DNA of 64,000 nt, from NCBI RefSeq assembly GCF_017183135.1, contig NZ_JADDXW010000001.1, positions 1 through 64,000 of the forward strand, in the 5' to 3' direction. Source of the DNA: Aurantimonas marina (GTDB lineage Bacteria; Pseudomonadota; Alphaproteobacteria; Rhizobiales; Rhizobiaceae). Positions 38,394 through 48,089 of the stretch are shown piece after piece; the first letter of the stretch is position 1; every line of letters begins with the position of its first letter. The position numbers were made by a program, and so were the translations under genes. Below the pieces are notes generated by a model that made no database searches, had not been told where the DNA came from, and saw nothing but the letters and a program-made list of their open reading frames with translations.

Positions 38394-40310
38394 TCAGGTT
38401 TTTTCTGACCAGGCGTCCAGTGCTTCCTTGAAGACGCGATCGCCTGGAATCCCTTTCTCGATCGACATCAACGCCCGCCGGCCGGTCTCGTAAGCGATCG
38501 GAATGTCGATCCACTGTTCGCTTTTCAGCAGCGAAAGGTTACTCTGCATCGCCTGTTCGAGATTGTTCAGCGCGATGATGAAGAAGCCATCGGAGATCTT
38601 GCCTGCGACCCCGATCAGCGGCTCGCCACGCGCCTGCTCGGTTGCTTTCAGAGCTAGTCGCTGCACGTTGGCGACGCCGCCGCCGCTGAAATTCGCCGGC
38701 GTGTTGAAGAGAAGCTCGATGACGTGGCTTGCCGGCAGCGTGGGATCGGCGTTCCGGCGGATGGTCATCGTCATTTTGAGATTTTCATCCGGAACCTCGG
38801 CGACGGCGCGGATCGCTGGCTCCGCAGGCTGCCCCTCGCTCGGCGGCTCGTTGACCACCGACCAGACGACGTTGCCGCCTTCCTGCGTGCCGGACGTCGT
38901 TTCCGTCCGCTCCTGATAGAACACCGCCTTTTGCGCGACGGCGGGCGTATCGCCGGTAACCGGATCGACAGCCGCGACTTCGGGGCTAGCGGTTTCGGGG
39001 CTCGCGGCTTCTTCACCCGCAACCGGCGTTTCCGTCTCTGCGGGCGCAGCACCGACGATAGCGGGATCCTCCCCGATTTCGCTTGCGACTGTCGGCGTCG
39101 CCGATGCTGGCGAATCCGCCGAAACCGGCGATGCCGCGGCAATGTCGGTGCCCTCATCGAATGCGTTGGGCTCGCCCGTTGCCGGCCCCTCGTCGACCTC
39201 GGTTCCATCCGGAAGCAGCCGTTGGGTGAATTGCCGGCTCGATTGGCGCTGCGAGGCCTCGGCGCTGGCAACCTCACCCGTGCCGGTTTCCCCCTGCCCG
39301 CTCGCATCCGGGCTTTGCGAGACCGACTCGCCGGTGGCCGCCGCCGTTCCGCCATCCACGGTCCCGGGAACAGCCGTCTCCGCCGTCGGCTCTTTGTCCG
39401 TGGTCTTGGCGATCTCTTCGAGACCGGAGGGCGCGACCAGCAACGCCTCGATCTGGTCGCGATAGCTCCATCCGACGACCCCAAGCCCCGCCAACAGCAG
39501 GATGACGAGCGTCGCGGCGATCAATGAACGGCCCTTGGCCGCGCCTTTCCGCTTCCTGCGCGATGAATAACGTGGGCCCGAGACATCGGCCTCGGGGATG
39601 TCCTCGTCCGTGCGGATACCCGCCGGAATTCTTTCGTCGTCGTAGAATCCATCATCATGCGGTCGGTCGGCCTCGCGTCGCTCCGCGCCGGACGTGGTGG
39701 GAACGATGAATGGAGCGCCGACGGGAGATGGCCTGGCCGCTTCCTCGGGCTCCTCCGTCGCGATCGGGAAGAACGGTGGCGGCCCGCTCCGTGGTGCCGC
39801 GGCGGGTTTCTTCAATCCGGGGAAGACCGAATCTACGATCCCGCCCTCGTTGCGCCCCGTCGCCCTGTCGCCCGCCTTGGGTGCCGCGTTCCCTTGCTCG
39901 GCCGGACGCTCTGAAAGCGAAGGCGCCTTTGGCGAGACGGCTTTCGACTGTGACGCAGCCGGTGCGCGGCTTTCGCTCGCCCCGACCCAGGCATCCGGCG
40001 CAGGCGCATCCGAAGGATTCCCGGCCTGCTTGTCTCGCGGTTCCGGCGTCTCAGCCGCCAGCAGCGCGGCCAGATCGTCGGCCGGCTCGGCATCCGCCGG
40101 CTCGGCATAATGCCGCTCGGTGCGCTCGATCGCGTCTTCGAGCGCGGCGAGACGAGTCTCGACGACATTCGCGGCGAGCGGTGGATTCGCGGCGTCGATC
40201 TGCCGTTGAATCGCCGCCCGCGCCTTGTCATAGACCTTCGCGCGCATCTGCGGCGTCGCGCGGGGCAGTCCATCGATCGTTTTACGAAGTACGCCGCTCA
40301 AGTCCGCCAT
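38394..40310 (-). CDS. Single-span membrane protein with long disordered cytoplasmic region
   Basis: 638 residues. A short helical N-terminus (residues 1-70: SGVLRKTIDGLPRATPQMR), then 180 residues rich in Ala, Pro, Glu and Ser, one transmembrane helix at about 262-282 (SLIAATLVILLLAGLGVVGW), another low-complexity stretch, and a folded C-terminal domain from about 460 that would be periplasmic (HVIELLFNTPANFSGGG, QWIDIPIAYETGRRALM). I recognise it only as a protein that commonly sits beside purA in Rhizobiales. Function unknown; a tethered envelope or cell-pole factor is possible. Confidence 0.8.
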   Translation of the reverse strand: MADLSGVLRKTIDGLPRATPQMRAKVYDKARAAIQRQIDAANPPLAANVVETRLAALEDAIERTERHYAEPADAEPADDLAALLAAETPEPRDKQAGNPSDAPAPDAWVGASESRAPAASQSKAVSPKAPSLSERPAEQGNAAPKAGDRATGRNEGGIVDSVFPGLKKPAAAPRSGPPPFFPIATEEPEEAARPSPVGAPFIVPTTSGAERREADRPHDDGFYDDERIPAGIRTDEDIPEADVSGPRYSSRRKRKGAAKGRSLIAATLVILLLAGLGVVGWSYRDQIEALLVAPSGLEEIAKTTDKEPTAETAVPGTVDGGTAAATGESVSQSPDASGQGETGTGEVASAEASQRQSSRQFTQRLLPDGTEVDEGPATGEPNAFDEGTDIAAASPVSADSPASATPTVASEIGEDPAIVGAAPAETETPVAGEEAASPETASPEVAAVDPVTGDTPAVAQKAVFYQERTETTSGTQEGGNVVWSVVNEPPSEGQPAEPAIRAVAEVPDENLKMTMTIRRNADPTLPASHVIELLFNTPANFSGGGVANVQRLALKATEQARGEPLIGVAGKISDGFFIIALNNLEQAMQSNLSLLKSEQWIDIPIAYETGRRALMSIEKGIPGDRVFKEALDAWSEKT

Positions 40311-40362
40311 GGATCGCAGTCACTCACTTGTCTTGATTTTCTGGTGTCCCGGCGCCCGGACT

Positions 40363-41655
40363 CTAATCCTGAAACGGATCGCGAACAAGTATTGTGTCGT
40401 CGCGCTCCGGCGATGTCGACAGAAGCGTCACCGGCGCCTGCACCAACTCTTCTATGTGCCTGACATATTTGACGGCCTGAGCCGGAAGGTCGTTCCAGCG
40501 GCGTGCGCCGGCCGTCGTATCCCTCCAGCCTTCCAAAGTTTCGAAAATCGGCTTGACCCGCTGTTGCTCGGAGAGACTTGCCGGAAGATAGTCGATTTTC
40601 TTGCCGTCGAGATTATATCCGACGACAATCTTGATTTCCTCGAGACCATCCAGAACGTCCAACTTGGTCAAAGCGAGTCCGTCGATGCCGTTGAGAGCGA
40701 CCGCCTGGCGCACCAGCACCGCGTCGAACCACCCGCAACGGCGCTTGCGGCCGGTGACCGTGCCGAACTCGCGGCCCTTCTCGCCAAGGAAGCGGCCGAT
40801 CTCGTTATCCTGCTCGCTCGGGAACGGCCCCTCGCCGACCCGCGTGGTGTAGGCCTTGGTGATGCCGAGAACGAAACCGATGCTGCCGGGACCGAGACCC
40901 GAACCGGCCGACGCCTGCCCGGCCACGGTATTGGAGGAGGTGACAAAAGGGTAGGTGCCGTGGTCGATGTCGAGCAACGTTCCTTGGGCGCCCTCGAACA
41001 GGATCCGGTCACCGGCCTTGCGCCGTTCGTCGAGGAGCCGCCACACCCGGTCGATATAGGGGGTGATCTCGTCGGCGATCGAGGTCAGTTCGTTCAGGAT
41101 CGTCGCCGGGTCGATCTCTTCCTGCCCGAGACCGCGACGAAGGGCGTTGTGATGGGCAAGCAGGCGCTCGATCCGGTCGGGGAGACTGTCCGGGTGCGCC
41201 AGATCCATCACCCTGAGCGCCCGGCGGCCGACCTTGTCCTCATAGGCCGGGCCGATGCCGCGGCCTGTCGTGCCGATCTTGGTGCCGACATTGGCATTCT
41301 CCCGCGTCGCGTCGAGTTCGCGATGCAGCGAGAGAATCAGCGCCGCGTTGTCGGCGATGCGCAGTGACTGCGGCTCGATCGAAACGCCCTGCGCCTCAAG
41401 ACGCTTTTTCTCCGCGACGAAAGCATGAGGATCGAAGACCACGCCATTGCCGATCACTGACAGCTTGCCCTTGCGGACCACACCGGACGGCAGTAGCGAG
41501 AGCTTGTAGGAGATTCCGTCGACCACCAATGTGTGGCCGGCATTGTGCCCGCCCTGGAACCGCACGACCACGTCCGCCCGCTCCGAGAGCCAGTCGACGA
41601 TCTTCCCCTTACCCTCGTCTCCCCATTGCGATCCGACGACGACGACGTTGGCCAT
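40363..41655 (-). CDS. purA: Adenylosuccinate synthetase
   Basis: 430 residues, GTP-dependent first step from IMP to AMP. The P-loop-like GDEGKGK is at residues 11-17, GHNAGHT follows, and the GTP-binding end motif is seen near [10 protein letters not shown]. Normal length. The upstream 220 bases are shared with the divergent DMT transporter; no purine riboswitch or PurR-like box is obvious. Confidence 0.97.
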   Translation of the reverse strand: MANVVVVGSQWGDEGKGKIVDWLSERADVVVRFQGGHNAGHTLVVDGISYKLSLLPSGVVRKGKLSVIGNGVVFDPHAFVAEKKRLEAQGVSIEPQSLRIADNAALILSLHRELDATRENANVGTKIGTTGRGIGPAYEDKVGRRALRVMDLAHPDSLPDRIERLLAHHNALRRGLGQEEIDPATILNELTSIADEITPYIDRVWRLLDERRKAGDRILFEGAQGTLLDIDHGTYPFVTSSNTVAGQASAGSGLGPGSIGFVLGITKAYTTRVGEGPFPSEQDNEIGRFLGEKGREFGTVTGRKRRCGWFDAVLVRQAVALNGIDGLALTKLDVLDGLEEIKIVVGYNLDGKKIDYLPASLSEQQRVKPIFETLEGWRDTTAGARRWNDLPAQAVKYVRHIEELVQAPVTLLSTSPERDDTILVRDPFQD

Positions 41656-41878
41656 TAAGAGTCCTCTTGCGAATTTCGCCCGCCCGCCTGGTGCGAGGCG
41701 CGCGGACTATAGTCAAGCGCCCCGCCGGAAGCGAGGGCGTGAAGCGACCGAACTTGCGGAAAATGCACGGCCCGACGGCTTTGACCGTTCAGCGCGCGCA
41801 AGGCCCTATTTTCCTCAGTCATGCTTATTTTATCGAAGGCCCTATGCGACCCGGCCGCGCCCACGTAAACGCAAAGCC

Positions 41879-42805
41879 ATGACATCTCGTTTCCGGCATC
41901 CTTACCTCATCCTGGCAACGGTGGCGCTGTTGTGGGGCGCCAATGCGATCGCGGGAAAACTCGCCGTTGGACACGTCTCGCCGATGCTGCTCACCTTGCT
42001 GCGCTGGACTTTCGCGTGCCTGTTCATGGCGCCCTTCGCGCTCCGCGACGTGCGCCGGGAGTGGCCCGCTATCCGGCAAAACCTGCCGTTTCTCTTCGGG
42101 CTCGGCGCACTTGGCTTTGCCACCTTCAACGCGATCTTCTATCTGGCGCTGAACTACACGACCGCGATCAATGTGACGATCGAGCAATCGGCGATGCCGT
42201 TGATCGTGTTGCTGGCGAACTTCCTGCTCTTCCGCATGCCGGTTTCGCTCTTTCAGATCGTTGGCTTCTCCCTGACGCTGGTCGGCGTCGTTCTGACGGC
42301 ATCCCATGGCGAACCATCGGCGCTTCTCGCCCTCGATCTCAATCGCGGCGATGCCTTGATGATGATCGCCGTCTTGCTTTACGGCGGCTACACGGTGGCC
42401 CTGCGGTTCAAGCCGCAACTCAACTGGCGCTCGACGATCTTCGTGCTGGCCCTTTCCGCCTTCGTGGTCTCGGTGCCCTTCGCGGTGGTGGAGTGGTCCA
42501 TGGGCGATACGCGCCTGCCCGACGGCCAGGGCCTCTCCGCCGCACTCTACACGGCGATCTTTCCCTCGCTCATCGCCCAGTCGCTCTATATTCGCGGTGT
42601 CGAGATGATCGGACCGAACCGGGCCAATCTGTTCATCAATCTGGTCCCGATCTTCGGCGCGATCCTCGCAATATTGGTCATCGGCGAGGCGCTTCGCACC
42701 TATCACGTCATCGCGCTCGCCTTCGTCTTGGGCGGCATCATGCTCGCCGAACGCGGCGCTGCGGGACGGAATCGACCGCCGGATACAAAAAGGGCGCCCC
42801 GATAA
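41879..42805 (+). CDS. DMT-superfamily transporter (EamA type)
   Basis: 308 residues with about ten transmembrane helices and two EamA repeats (LWGANAIAGKLAV at the start of the first, NLVPIFGAILAILVIGEAL in the second). Likely exporter of amino acids or other metabolites; substrate unknown. The ATG at 41879 fits the family N-terminus; a better Shine-Dalgarno further upstream serves another frame. Convergent with serA. Confidence 0.88.
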   Translation: MTSRFRHPYLILATVALLWGANAIAGKLAVGHVSPMLLTLLRWTFACLFMAPFALRDVRREWPAIRQNLPFLFGLGALGFATFNAIFYLALNYTTAINVTIEQSAMPLIVLLANFLLFRMPVSLFQIVGFSLTLVGVVLTASHGEPSALLALDLNRGDALMMIAVLLYGGYTVALRFKPQLNWRSTIFVLALSAFVVSVPFAVVEWSMGDTRLPDGQGLSAALYTAIFPSLIAQSLYIRGVEMIGPNRANLFINLVPIFGAILAILVIGEALRTYHVIALAFVLGGIMLAERGAAGRNRPPDTKRAPR

Positions 42806-42847
42806 CCGCGGGACGCCGTATCGATCAGGACGATCGGGCCTCTCACA

Positions 42848-44455
42848 TCAGCCGGCGACGTCCGCGACGTCGAAGCGCAAAGGTTTGGCGCTGGCGATCT
42901 CCTTGTAGGCGCGCACAGCGTCCAGCACCTCGTCAGGCACAGGCGAATCCACGTAAAGCAGCGCGATCGCGTTGCCGCCGGGACGGTCGCGACCGAGCTG
43001 AAAGTTGGCGATGTTGACGCCGGCCTTGCCGAACACCGTTCCGAGCAGGCCGATGATACCCGGTGCGTCGTTATTGGTTGTGTAGACCATGTGCCGGCCG
43101 ACTTCGGCGTCGAGATTGATGCCTTTGATCTGGATGAAGCGGGGCTTGCCATCCGAGAAGACGGTTCCGGCGACCGACCGGGTCTGTTTTTCGGTGACGA
43201 CCGTCAGCTTGATGTAGCTGTCGAAGACGCCCGACCTGTCGCGCCGCGACTCGGTCAGCTGGATGCCGCGTTCCTTCGCCATGATCGGCGCCGAGACCAT
43301 GTTGACGTCCGAGACCTGGCTCTTGATCAGCCCGGCCAGCGCCGCACTGGTCAGCGCCCGCGTATTCATCGCCGCCACGCTGCCGTCATAGGTGATTTCC
43401 ACCGACTTGATCGCCTCCTCGGTGACCTGTCCGGCGAAAGCGCCGAGGCATTCGGCGAGCTGGACGAAGGGCGTCAGGATCGGCGCTTCCTCGGCCGTGA
43501 TCGACGGCATGTTGATGGCATTCGCGACCGCGCCCCGGATCAGATAGTCCGACATCTGCTCGGCGACCTGGAGCGCGACATTCTCCTGGGCCTCGCAGGT
43601 CGATGCGCCCAGATGCGGCGTGCAGACGACGTTCTCGAGACCGAAGAGCGGCGAGTTCGTCGCCGGCTCCACCTCGAACACGTCGACGCCGGCGCCCGCC
43701 ACCTTGCCGGACTTGATCGCCTCGGCCAGATCCGCCTCGACGATCAGGCCGCCACGTGCGCAATTCACGATCCTGACGTCATCCTTCATGTTGGCTATCG
43801 CGGCCTTGTCGATGATGCCCTTGGTCTTGTCGGTCATCGGCGTGTGCAGCGTAATGAAATCGGAGCGCTTGAAGAGATCGTCGAGTTCGACTTTTTCGAT
43901 GCCGAGATGTGCGGCGCGATCGGCCGACAGGAACGGGTCGAAGGCGACGACCCGCATCTTCAGACCGACGGCGCGGGTCGCGACGATCGCGCCGATATTG
44001 CCGCAGCCGATGATGCCGAGCGTCTTGCCGGTGATCTCGACGCCCATGAAGCGGTTCTTCTCCCACTTGCCGGCCTGGGTCGAGGCGTCGGCGGCGGGCA
44101 GCTGGCGCGCGACGGCGAACATCAGCGCGATGGCGTGCTCGGCGGTGGTGATCGAATTGCCGAAGGGTGTGTTCATCACGATAATGCCCTTCCGGCTGGC
44201 GGCCGGAATGTCGACATTGTCGACGCCGATGCCGGCGCGGCCGACGACCTTCAGCTTTTTCGCGGCCTGGATGAGCTTCTCCGTGACCTTGGTGGCGGAG
44301 CGGATGGCGAGACCGTCATACTGGCCGATGACGTCGAGGAGCTTGTCCTTGTCCTTGCCGAGATCGGGCATGTAGTCGACCTCGACGCCGCGATCAGCGA
44401 AGATCTGGACGGCGGTCTTGGACAGCTTGTCGGAAACGAGAACGCGGGGTGCCAT
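42848..44455 (-). CDS. serA: D-3-phosphoglycerate dehydrogenase
   Basis: 535 residues, the long form with an added ASB domain and C-terminal ACT domain. NAD site GIIGCGNIG, catalytic Arg in NCARGG, and the His in CTPHLGAST. The ACT domain (RFIQIKGINLDAEVGRHMVY region onward) suggests serine feedback inhibition. The ATG at 44455 has AGGA upstream. Commits 3-phosphoglycerate to serine synthesis with serC, which lies 254 bases upstream in the same direction with a repeat element between. Confidence 0.96.
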   Translation of the reverse strand: MAPRVLVSDKLSKTAVQIFADRGVEVDYMPDLGKDKDKLLDVIGQYDGLAIRSATKVTEKLIQAAKKLKVVGRAGIGVDNVDIPAASRKGIIVMNTPFGNSITTAEHAIALMFAVARQLPAADASTQAGKWEKNRFMGVEITGKTLGIIGCGNIGAIVATRAVGLKMRVVAFDPFLSADRAAHLGIEKVELDDLFKRSDFITLHTPMTDKTKGIIDKAAIANMKDDVRIVNCARGGLIVEADLAEAIKSGKVAGAGVDVFEVEPATNSPLFGLENVVCTPHLGASTCEAQENVALQVAEQMSDYLIRGAVANAINMPSITAEEAPILTPFVQLAECLGAFAGQVTEEAIKSVEITYDGSVAAMNTRALTSAALAGLIKSQVSDVNMVSAPIMAKERGIQLTESRRDRSGVFDSYIKLTVVTEKQTRSVAGTVFSDGKPRFIQIKGINLDAEVGRHMVYTTNNDAPGIIGLLGTVFGKAGVNIANFQLGRDRPGGNAIALLYVDSPVPDEVLDAVRAYKEIASAKPLRFDVADVAG

Positions 44456-44533
44456 GGGATGATCCTTGTGACAGGCAGCGACGCGGTCTACGGACTTCGC
44501 ATCTCTGCATAAGACGGGCGCCGTCCTCTCCAA

Positions 44534-44671
44534 TCGTCATCCTGGTCTCGAGCCGGGACCCATGCAAAGCCGTTCCGGCTTGCACTTCGATCGAGGAGAA
44601 CGTTCTTCCCGATCCGATCGGTTAGTATTCGGCGATTTGGAATGGATCCCGGCTCAAGGCCGGGATGACGA
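44534..44671. repeat. Inverted pair of 30-bp palindromic repeats between serC and serA
   Basis: Copies at 44534-44563 and 44642-44671 face each other and match at 26 of 30 positions. Each contains CCCGG, a short spacer and CCGGG, followed by ATGACGA. This ATGG(A/G)TCCCGG...GGATGAC type is a familiar dispersed intergenic repeat of alphaproteobacteria. The pair could fold into a long cruciform or mRNA structure that limits read-through from serC to serA. Confidence 0.8.
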
Positions 44672-44709
44672 GGCTCCGGAGTCAGAGCCTCATCAGCGAC
44701 GCGGGCCGG

Positions 44710-45885
44710 TCAGGCCGCTTGCGCCAACGATGCCTTCTGGACGTCGTAAGCCCAGCCGATCCAGGGCATCAGCGCTTTGACGTCGGCGGTTTCGACCGTG
44801 GCGCCGCACCAGATGCGCAGGCCCGGAGGCGCGTCGCGATAGGCGCCGATGTCGAGGGCGACGCCCTCCTTCTCCAGCAGCGCGGCCACGCCCTTGGCGA
44901 AGGCGGCCTGTTCGTCAGGCGTGAGCCGCGCCACCGCCGGATCGGCAAATGTGAGACAGACCGACGTGTTGGAGCGCAAAGCCTTGTCCTTCGCCAAGAA
45001 CGCCAGCCACGGATTCGCCGCGACATAGGCTTCGATGACGGAAAGATTGGCGTCGGCCCGGGCCTTCAGTGAAGCAAGGCCGCCGATCCGCTTCGACCAG
45101 GCAAGGGCGTCGAGATAGTCCTCGACGCAAAGCATGGAGGGGGTGTTGATCGTTTCGCCCCTGAAGATGCCCTCGATGAGCTTGCCGCCCTTGGTCAGGC
45201 GGAAGATCTTCGGCAACGGCCAGGCCGGCTTGTAGCTTTCCAGCCGCGCGACCGCGCGCGGGCTCAGGATCAGCATCCCGTGCGCCGCCTCGCCGCCGAG
45301 CACCTTCTGCCAGGAGAAGGTGACGACATCCAGCTTGTCGTAGGGCAGATCTTGAGCGAACGCGGCCGAAGTGGCGTCGCAGATGGTCAGGCCCTTGCGG
45401 TCCGCCGGAATGGTATCGCCATTCGGCATCCGCACGCCTGACGTCGTGCCGTTCCAGGTGAACACGACGTCGCGGTCGAAATCGACTTTGGCGAAGTCGA
45501 CGATCTCGCCGTAAGGAGCCTCGAAACTGCGCGCGTCGTCGAGCTTCAGCTGTTTGAGCGCATCGGTTACCCATCCGGCGCCGAAGGATTCCCAGGCTAG
45601 GACATCGACGCCGCGCTCGCCGAGCAGCGACCACATGGCCATCTCGACCGCGCCGGTATCGGACGCCGGCACGATGGCGATGCGATAGTCGGCCGGAACG
45701 CCGAGAATATCCCGGGTTTCGTCGATCGCCTGTTGCAGTTTGGATTTTCCGACCTTGGCGCGATGCGAGCGACCGAGCGCGGCATCGGCAAGCGCCTCGA
45801 ACGACCAACCGGGTCGTTTAGCGCAGGGGCCGGAAGAAAAACGGGGATTGGCCGGACGCAGGTCCGGCTTCGCGGTATTTGCCAT
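44710..45885 (-). CDS. serC: Phosphoserine aminotransferase
   Basis: 391 residues, PLP-dependent second step of serine synthesis. PLP lysine near residue 191 in [11 protein letters not shown]. The family start [17 protein letters not shown] is of the alphaproteobacterial type. The ATG at 45885 has GAGGG eight bases upstream, and that site lies inside the leader's last stem. The intergenic repeat separates it from serA, with which it usually forms an operon. Confidence 0.95.
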   Translation of the reverse strand: MANTAKPDLRPANPRFSSGPCAKRPGWSFEALADAALGRSHRAKVGKSKLQQAIDETRDILGVPADYRIAIVPASDTGAVEMAMWSLLGERGVDVLAWESFGAGWVTDALKQLKLDDARSFEAPYGEIVDFAKVDFDRDVVFTWNGTTSGVRMPNGDTIPADRKGLTICDATSAAFAQDLPYDKLDVVTFSWQKVLGGEAAHGMLILSPRAVARLESYKPAWPLPKIFRLTKGGKLIEGIFRGETINTPSMLCVEDYLDALAWSKRIGGLASLKARADANLSVIEAYVAANPWLAFLAKDKALRSNTSVCLTFADPAVARLTPDEQAAFAKGVAALLEKEGVALDIGAYRDAPPGLRIWCGATVETADVKALMPWIGWAYDVQKASLAQAA

Positions 45886-45945
45886 CTGAGCTACCCTCAC
45901 AGATAGAAGCGCCTCGTTGGGGAGGCGTGTCCCGCGGATGGCGCT
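45886..45945 (-). promoter_or_regulatory. Structured serC leader (serC RNA motif candidate)
   Basis: The bases before serC can form a stem CGCCTC/GAGGCG (45910-45915 with 45922-45927) or, instead, AGCGCC/GGCGCT (45908-45913 with 45940-45945). The two share bases and exclude each other. A last hairpin TGAG/CTCA (45887-45899) covers the GAGGG ribosome binding site. A serC leader RNA whose final stem masks the ribosome binding site is described for the serC-serA operon of alphaproteobacteria, and this fits it. Confidence 0.65.
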
Positions 45946-46024
45946 ACTCCCCTTTTCCGACTCCGGTCAAGCGGCAATTTGGTGGCGGTGAGCATTCGGC
46001 TGCACCCCGCGCCGCGCCCCAAAT

Positions 46025-46058
46025 GACAAACGGCGAAGCCAAGGCTCCGCCGTTTGTC
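46025..46058 (-). terminator. Terminator-like hairpin after the first outer membrane barrel gene
   Basis: Eleven-pair stem GACAAACGGCG/CGCCGTTTGTC plus an inner AGC/GCT. It ends 20 bases past the stop on the minus strand. The T-run is short. Confidence 0.65.
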
Positions 46059-46077
46059 GTTGATGAAGGTGAAAATC

Positions 46078-46821
46078 CTACCAGAGCGAATAGCGGATGC
46101 CGGCCTGAATCGTATGACGATCGAAACCATCGTCGCGAAGCGCGTAATCGACCCCGGTCGCCTTTAGGCCGAAGAGATCGCCCGCCTCGACGTTGAGATA
46201 GCGATAGCCAATGTCGAGCGCGACGTTCTGCGTCACGTTGTAGGCGACGCCGGCCATCAGCGAATAGGCGAAGCGCCAATCCTTGGTGTCTCTATAGGAC
46301 GCGCCTGGAAGGGTGGCGCAATCATTGGTGCCATTCGTGCAACCGATGCCGTAATCCACCTGCACGGCGCCCATGCCGCCACCGAGATAGGGGGTGAATC
46401 CGATGAAAGTCCCCAGATCCACATAGGCATTGGCCATCAGTTCCCAGGTCTCGGCGTCACTGGAGAGGACATAGGGATAGGCGGCGGCGGGACCGAAATC
46501 GACATCGAACTTGGAATAGCGCGCCGTCACGTCGGTCCGGAAGAAATCCGTGAAACGGTAGCCGAATCCAGCGCCCAGATCGTAGCCGTTCTCGAACTTC
46601 ATCTCGGCCCGACTGCTGCCTTCTACGGACACGTCGCTGTCGAAGTCATAGGAAACGTCCCCGCGCAGATACCAGCCGTTGCCGATCTCGACCGGCACCA
46701 GTTCCGGCACGTCCTGGTAGATCGGTTCCGCGTAGATCGGCGGCAGGTCGGCAGCCTTCGCAGCCGGGATGGCCGCGCCGATCGCGAGTACGCCCGCAAT
46801 CAAAGTCTTGGTGATCGTCAT
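46078..46821 (-). CDS. Outer membrane beta-barrel protein, Omp25/RopB-like
   Basis: 247 residues. The signal peptide ends AKAA-DLPP; the mature protein opens with an acidic proline-rich strand, then GWYLRGDVSYDF, the hallmark of rhizobial Omp25/RopB-type eight-stranded barrels, and finishes in alternating aromatic strands to RYSLW. Paralogous to the next gene upstream (shared WYLRGDV, NAYVDLGT and WRFAYSLMAG). The ATG at 46821 matches the family start MTITKTLIAG. Functions in outer membrane integrity. Confidence 0.88.
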   Translation of the reverse strand: MTITKTLIAGVLAIGAAIPAAKAADLPPIYAEPIYQDVPELVPVEIGNGWYLRGDVSYDFDSDVSVEGSSRAEMKFENGYDLGAGFGYRFTDFFRTDVTARYSKFDVDFGPAAAYPYVLSSDAETWELMANAYVDLGTFIGFTPYLGGGMGAVQVDYGIGCTNGTNDCATLPGASYRDTKDWRFAYSLMAGVAYNVTQNVALDIGYRYLNVEAGDLFGLKATGVDYALRDDGFDRHTIQAGIRYSLW

Positions 46822-46912
46822 CGCTCTGCTTCCCACTGCCGTTCCGCCTCATGCCACCCGCCAAAGCGGAGGGCCGTCTGGCAATTACCGTCGCAGCGAA
46901 AGCTTAAAGCTC

Positions 46913-46940
46913 GATTAACCGTGTTCCTTAACCGTAATCG
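46913..46940. promoter_or_regulatory. Shared element upstream of the first barrel gene
   Basis: The minus strand of 46913-46931 reads TTAAGGAACACGGTTAATC, which matches the element before the second barrel gene at 17 of 19 positions. The plus strand continues with TTAACCGTAATC, also echoed there (48061-48071). Two TTAA boxes are nine bases apart, not the seven of a CtrA site. Confidence 0.5.
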
Positions 46941-46988
46941 TTCGCCGCGCGGATCCCTTCTTTTGGTTCGAGCGGCTTGCAAAACGCG

Positions 46989-47023
46989 AAAGACCGCCGC
47001 CCTTTGCGCGGGCGGCGGTCTTT
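46989..47023 (-). terminator. Intrinsic terminator of the second barrel gene
   Basis: Perfect 14-bp stem AAAGACCGCCGCCC/GGGCGGCGGTCTTT with a seven-base loop. Thirty bases past the stop on the minus strand, followed by a T-rich stretch. Confidence 0.85.
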
Positions 47024-47052
47024 CCTGGAAGCGCTGATGTCGACAGATCGGC

Positions 47053-47958
47053 CTATTTGAAGACCACGTCCTGCGCGTAGACCGGCTCCGGAGCATAGAC
47101 CGGCGCCTTGCCCTTGCCGAATCCGCCCCCGCCGAATTCGTAGCGAAGGCCGGCGCGGACCGCATGCAAATCGTAGCCGTGATCGTAGCCCTGTACGCCG
47201 CTGGCTCCTGCCGCGATATCCTGGGCGTCCCAGCCGAAGGCCTCGCCTTCCGCGATCCGGGTATATTTGTATCCGGCGTCGAATTTCAGGTTCTGCGTGA
47301 TATCGATGCTGGCGCCCGCCATCAGCGAATAGGCGAAGCGCCACTCGGACATTCCTTCATGCTTGAAGGTCTGGCCGCAGTTGGTAGCCGTGAAGCCGCC
47401 ACTGCACTCGAACTTGTTGTTCATCGTCCCATAGGAGACGTTGGCGACACCTGCGCCACCGCCGACATAGGGCGTGAACCGGCCGTAGGTGCCGAGATCC
47501 ACATAGGCGTTGGCCATCACGGTCCAGACATCGGCCTCCGAGCTGTCCGAATAGCGGCAATAGGCACTCGGCACGTCGACACAGTTCGACGAGCCGGTCA
47601 CGTCCGCGGTGAAGTAGTCCGCGGTCAGGTCCATGCGGGCGAATTCGTTGAAGCGATAGCCGAGGCCACCGCCGACCATGAAGGCGCTGTCGGTTTCGAT
47701 GTTGTCGTAGTGATAGTACTGGACGAAGTCGCCGCCGCCATATCCGCCGCGCAAATAGCCGTATTTGCCCGAGGTTTCGCTCTCGAAGACGTAGCCGACG
47801 TCGCCGCGCAGATACCAGCCGGAGGTCGACACCTCTTCGATGGGAGCCGGCGGCATATACACCGGGGGCTCCTCGATGATATCGGCGGCGTTGGCGGTTG
47901 CTGCGAGAAAAGACAGTACACCGACGACGGCGACGGTCGTCATAAGTCTCGAATTCAT
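47053..47958 (-). CDS. Outer membrane beta-barrel protein, Omp25/RopB-like paralogue
   Basis: 301 residues. Signal peptide ending ANAA-DIIEE, then GWYLRGDVGYVFES and a barrel as in the downstream paralogue, with a longer third loop holding four cysteines that could form disulphides (NCVDVPSAYC and the ECSG, NCGQ segments). A GKGKAPVYAPEPVYAQDVVFK-type tail follows the last strand, which is unusual because barrels normally end at an aromatic residue; here it still ends in FK. The ATG at 47958 has GGAG nine bases upstream. Confidence 0.88.
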   Translation of the reverse strand: MNSRLMTTVAVVGVLSFLAATANAADIIEEPPVYMPPAPIEEVSTSGWYLRGDVGYVFESETSGKYGYLRGGYGGGDFVQYYHYDNIETDSAFMVGGGLGYRFNEFARMDLTADYFTADVTGSSNCVDVPSAYCRYSDSSEADVWTVMANAYVDLGTYGRFTPYVGGGAGVANVSYGTMNNKFECSGGFTATNCGQTFKHEGMSEWRFAYSLMAGASIDITQNLKFDAGYKYTRIAEGEAFGWDAQDIAAGASGVQGYDHGYDLHAVRAGLRYEFGGGGFGKGKAPVYAPEPVYAQDVVFK

Positions 47959-48009
47959 AGCGATCATCTCCGGTTCAATCGGCCGCCGGGATTGGCAAAG
48001 ACCGTTACC

Positions 48010-48028
48010 TTAATGAACACGGTAAATC
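48010..48028. promoter_or_regulatory. Shared element upstream of the second barrel gene
   Basis: TTAATGAACACGGTAAATC on the plus strand, the counterpart of the element at 46913-46931 in opposite orientation relative to the gene. It lies 52-70 bases before the barrel start. Confidence 0.5.
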
Positions 48029-48089
48029 GCATTGGTTAATGCAGCGTTTACAGGTAAAAATTACCGTAATCTCTACACAAATCGCCTGT

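Noticed and set aside
46915..46931. CtrA box upstream of the first barrel gene
   Set aside because: The two TTAA boxes are nine bases apart instead of seven.
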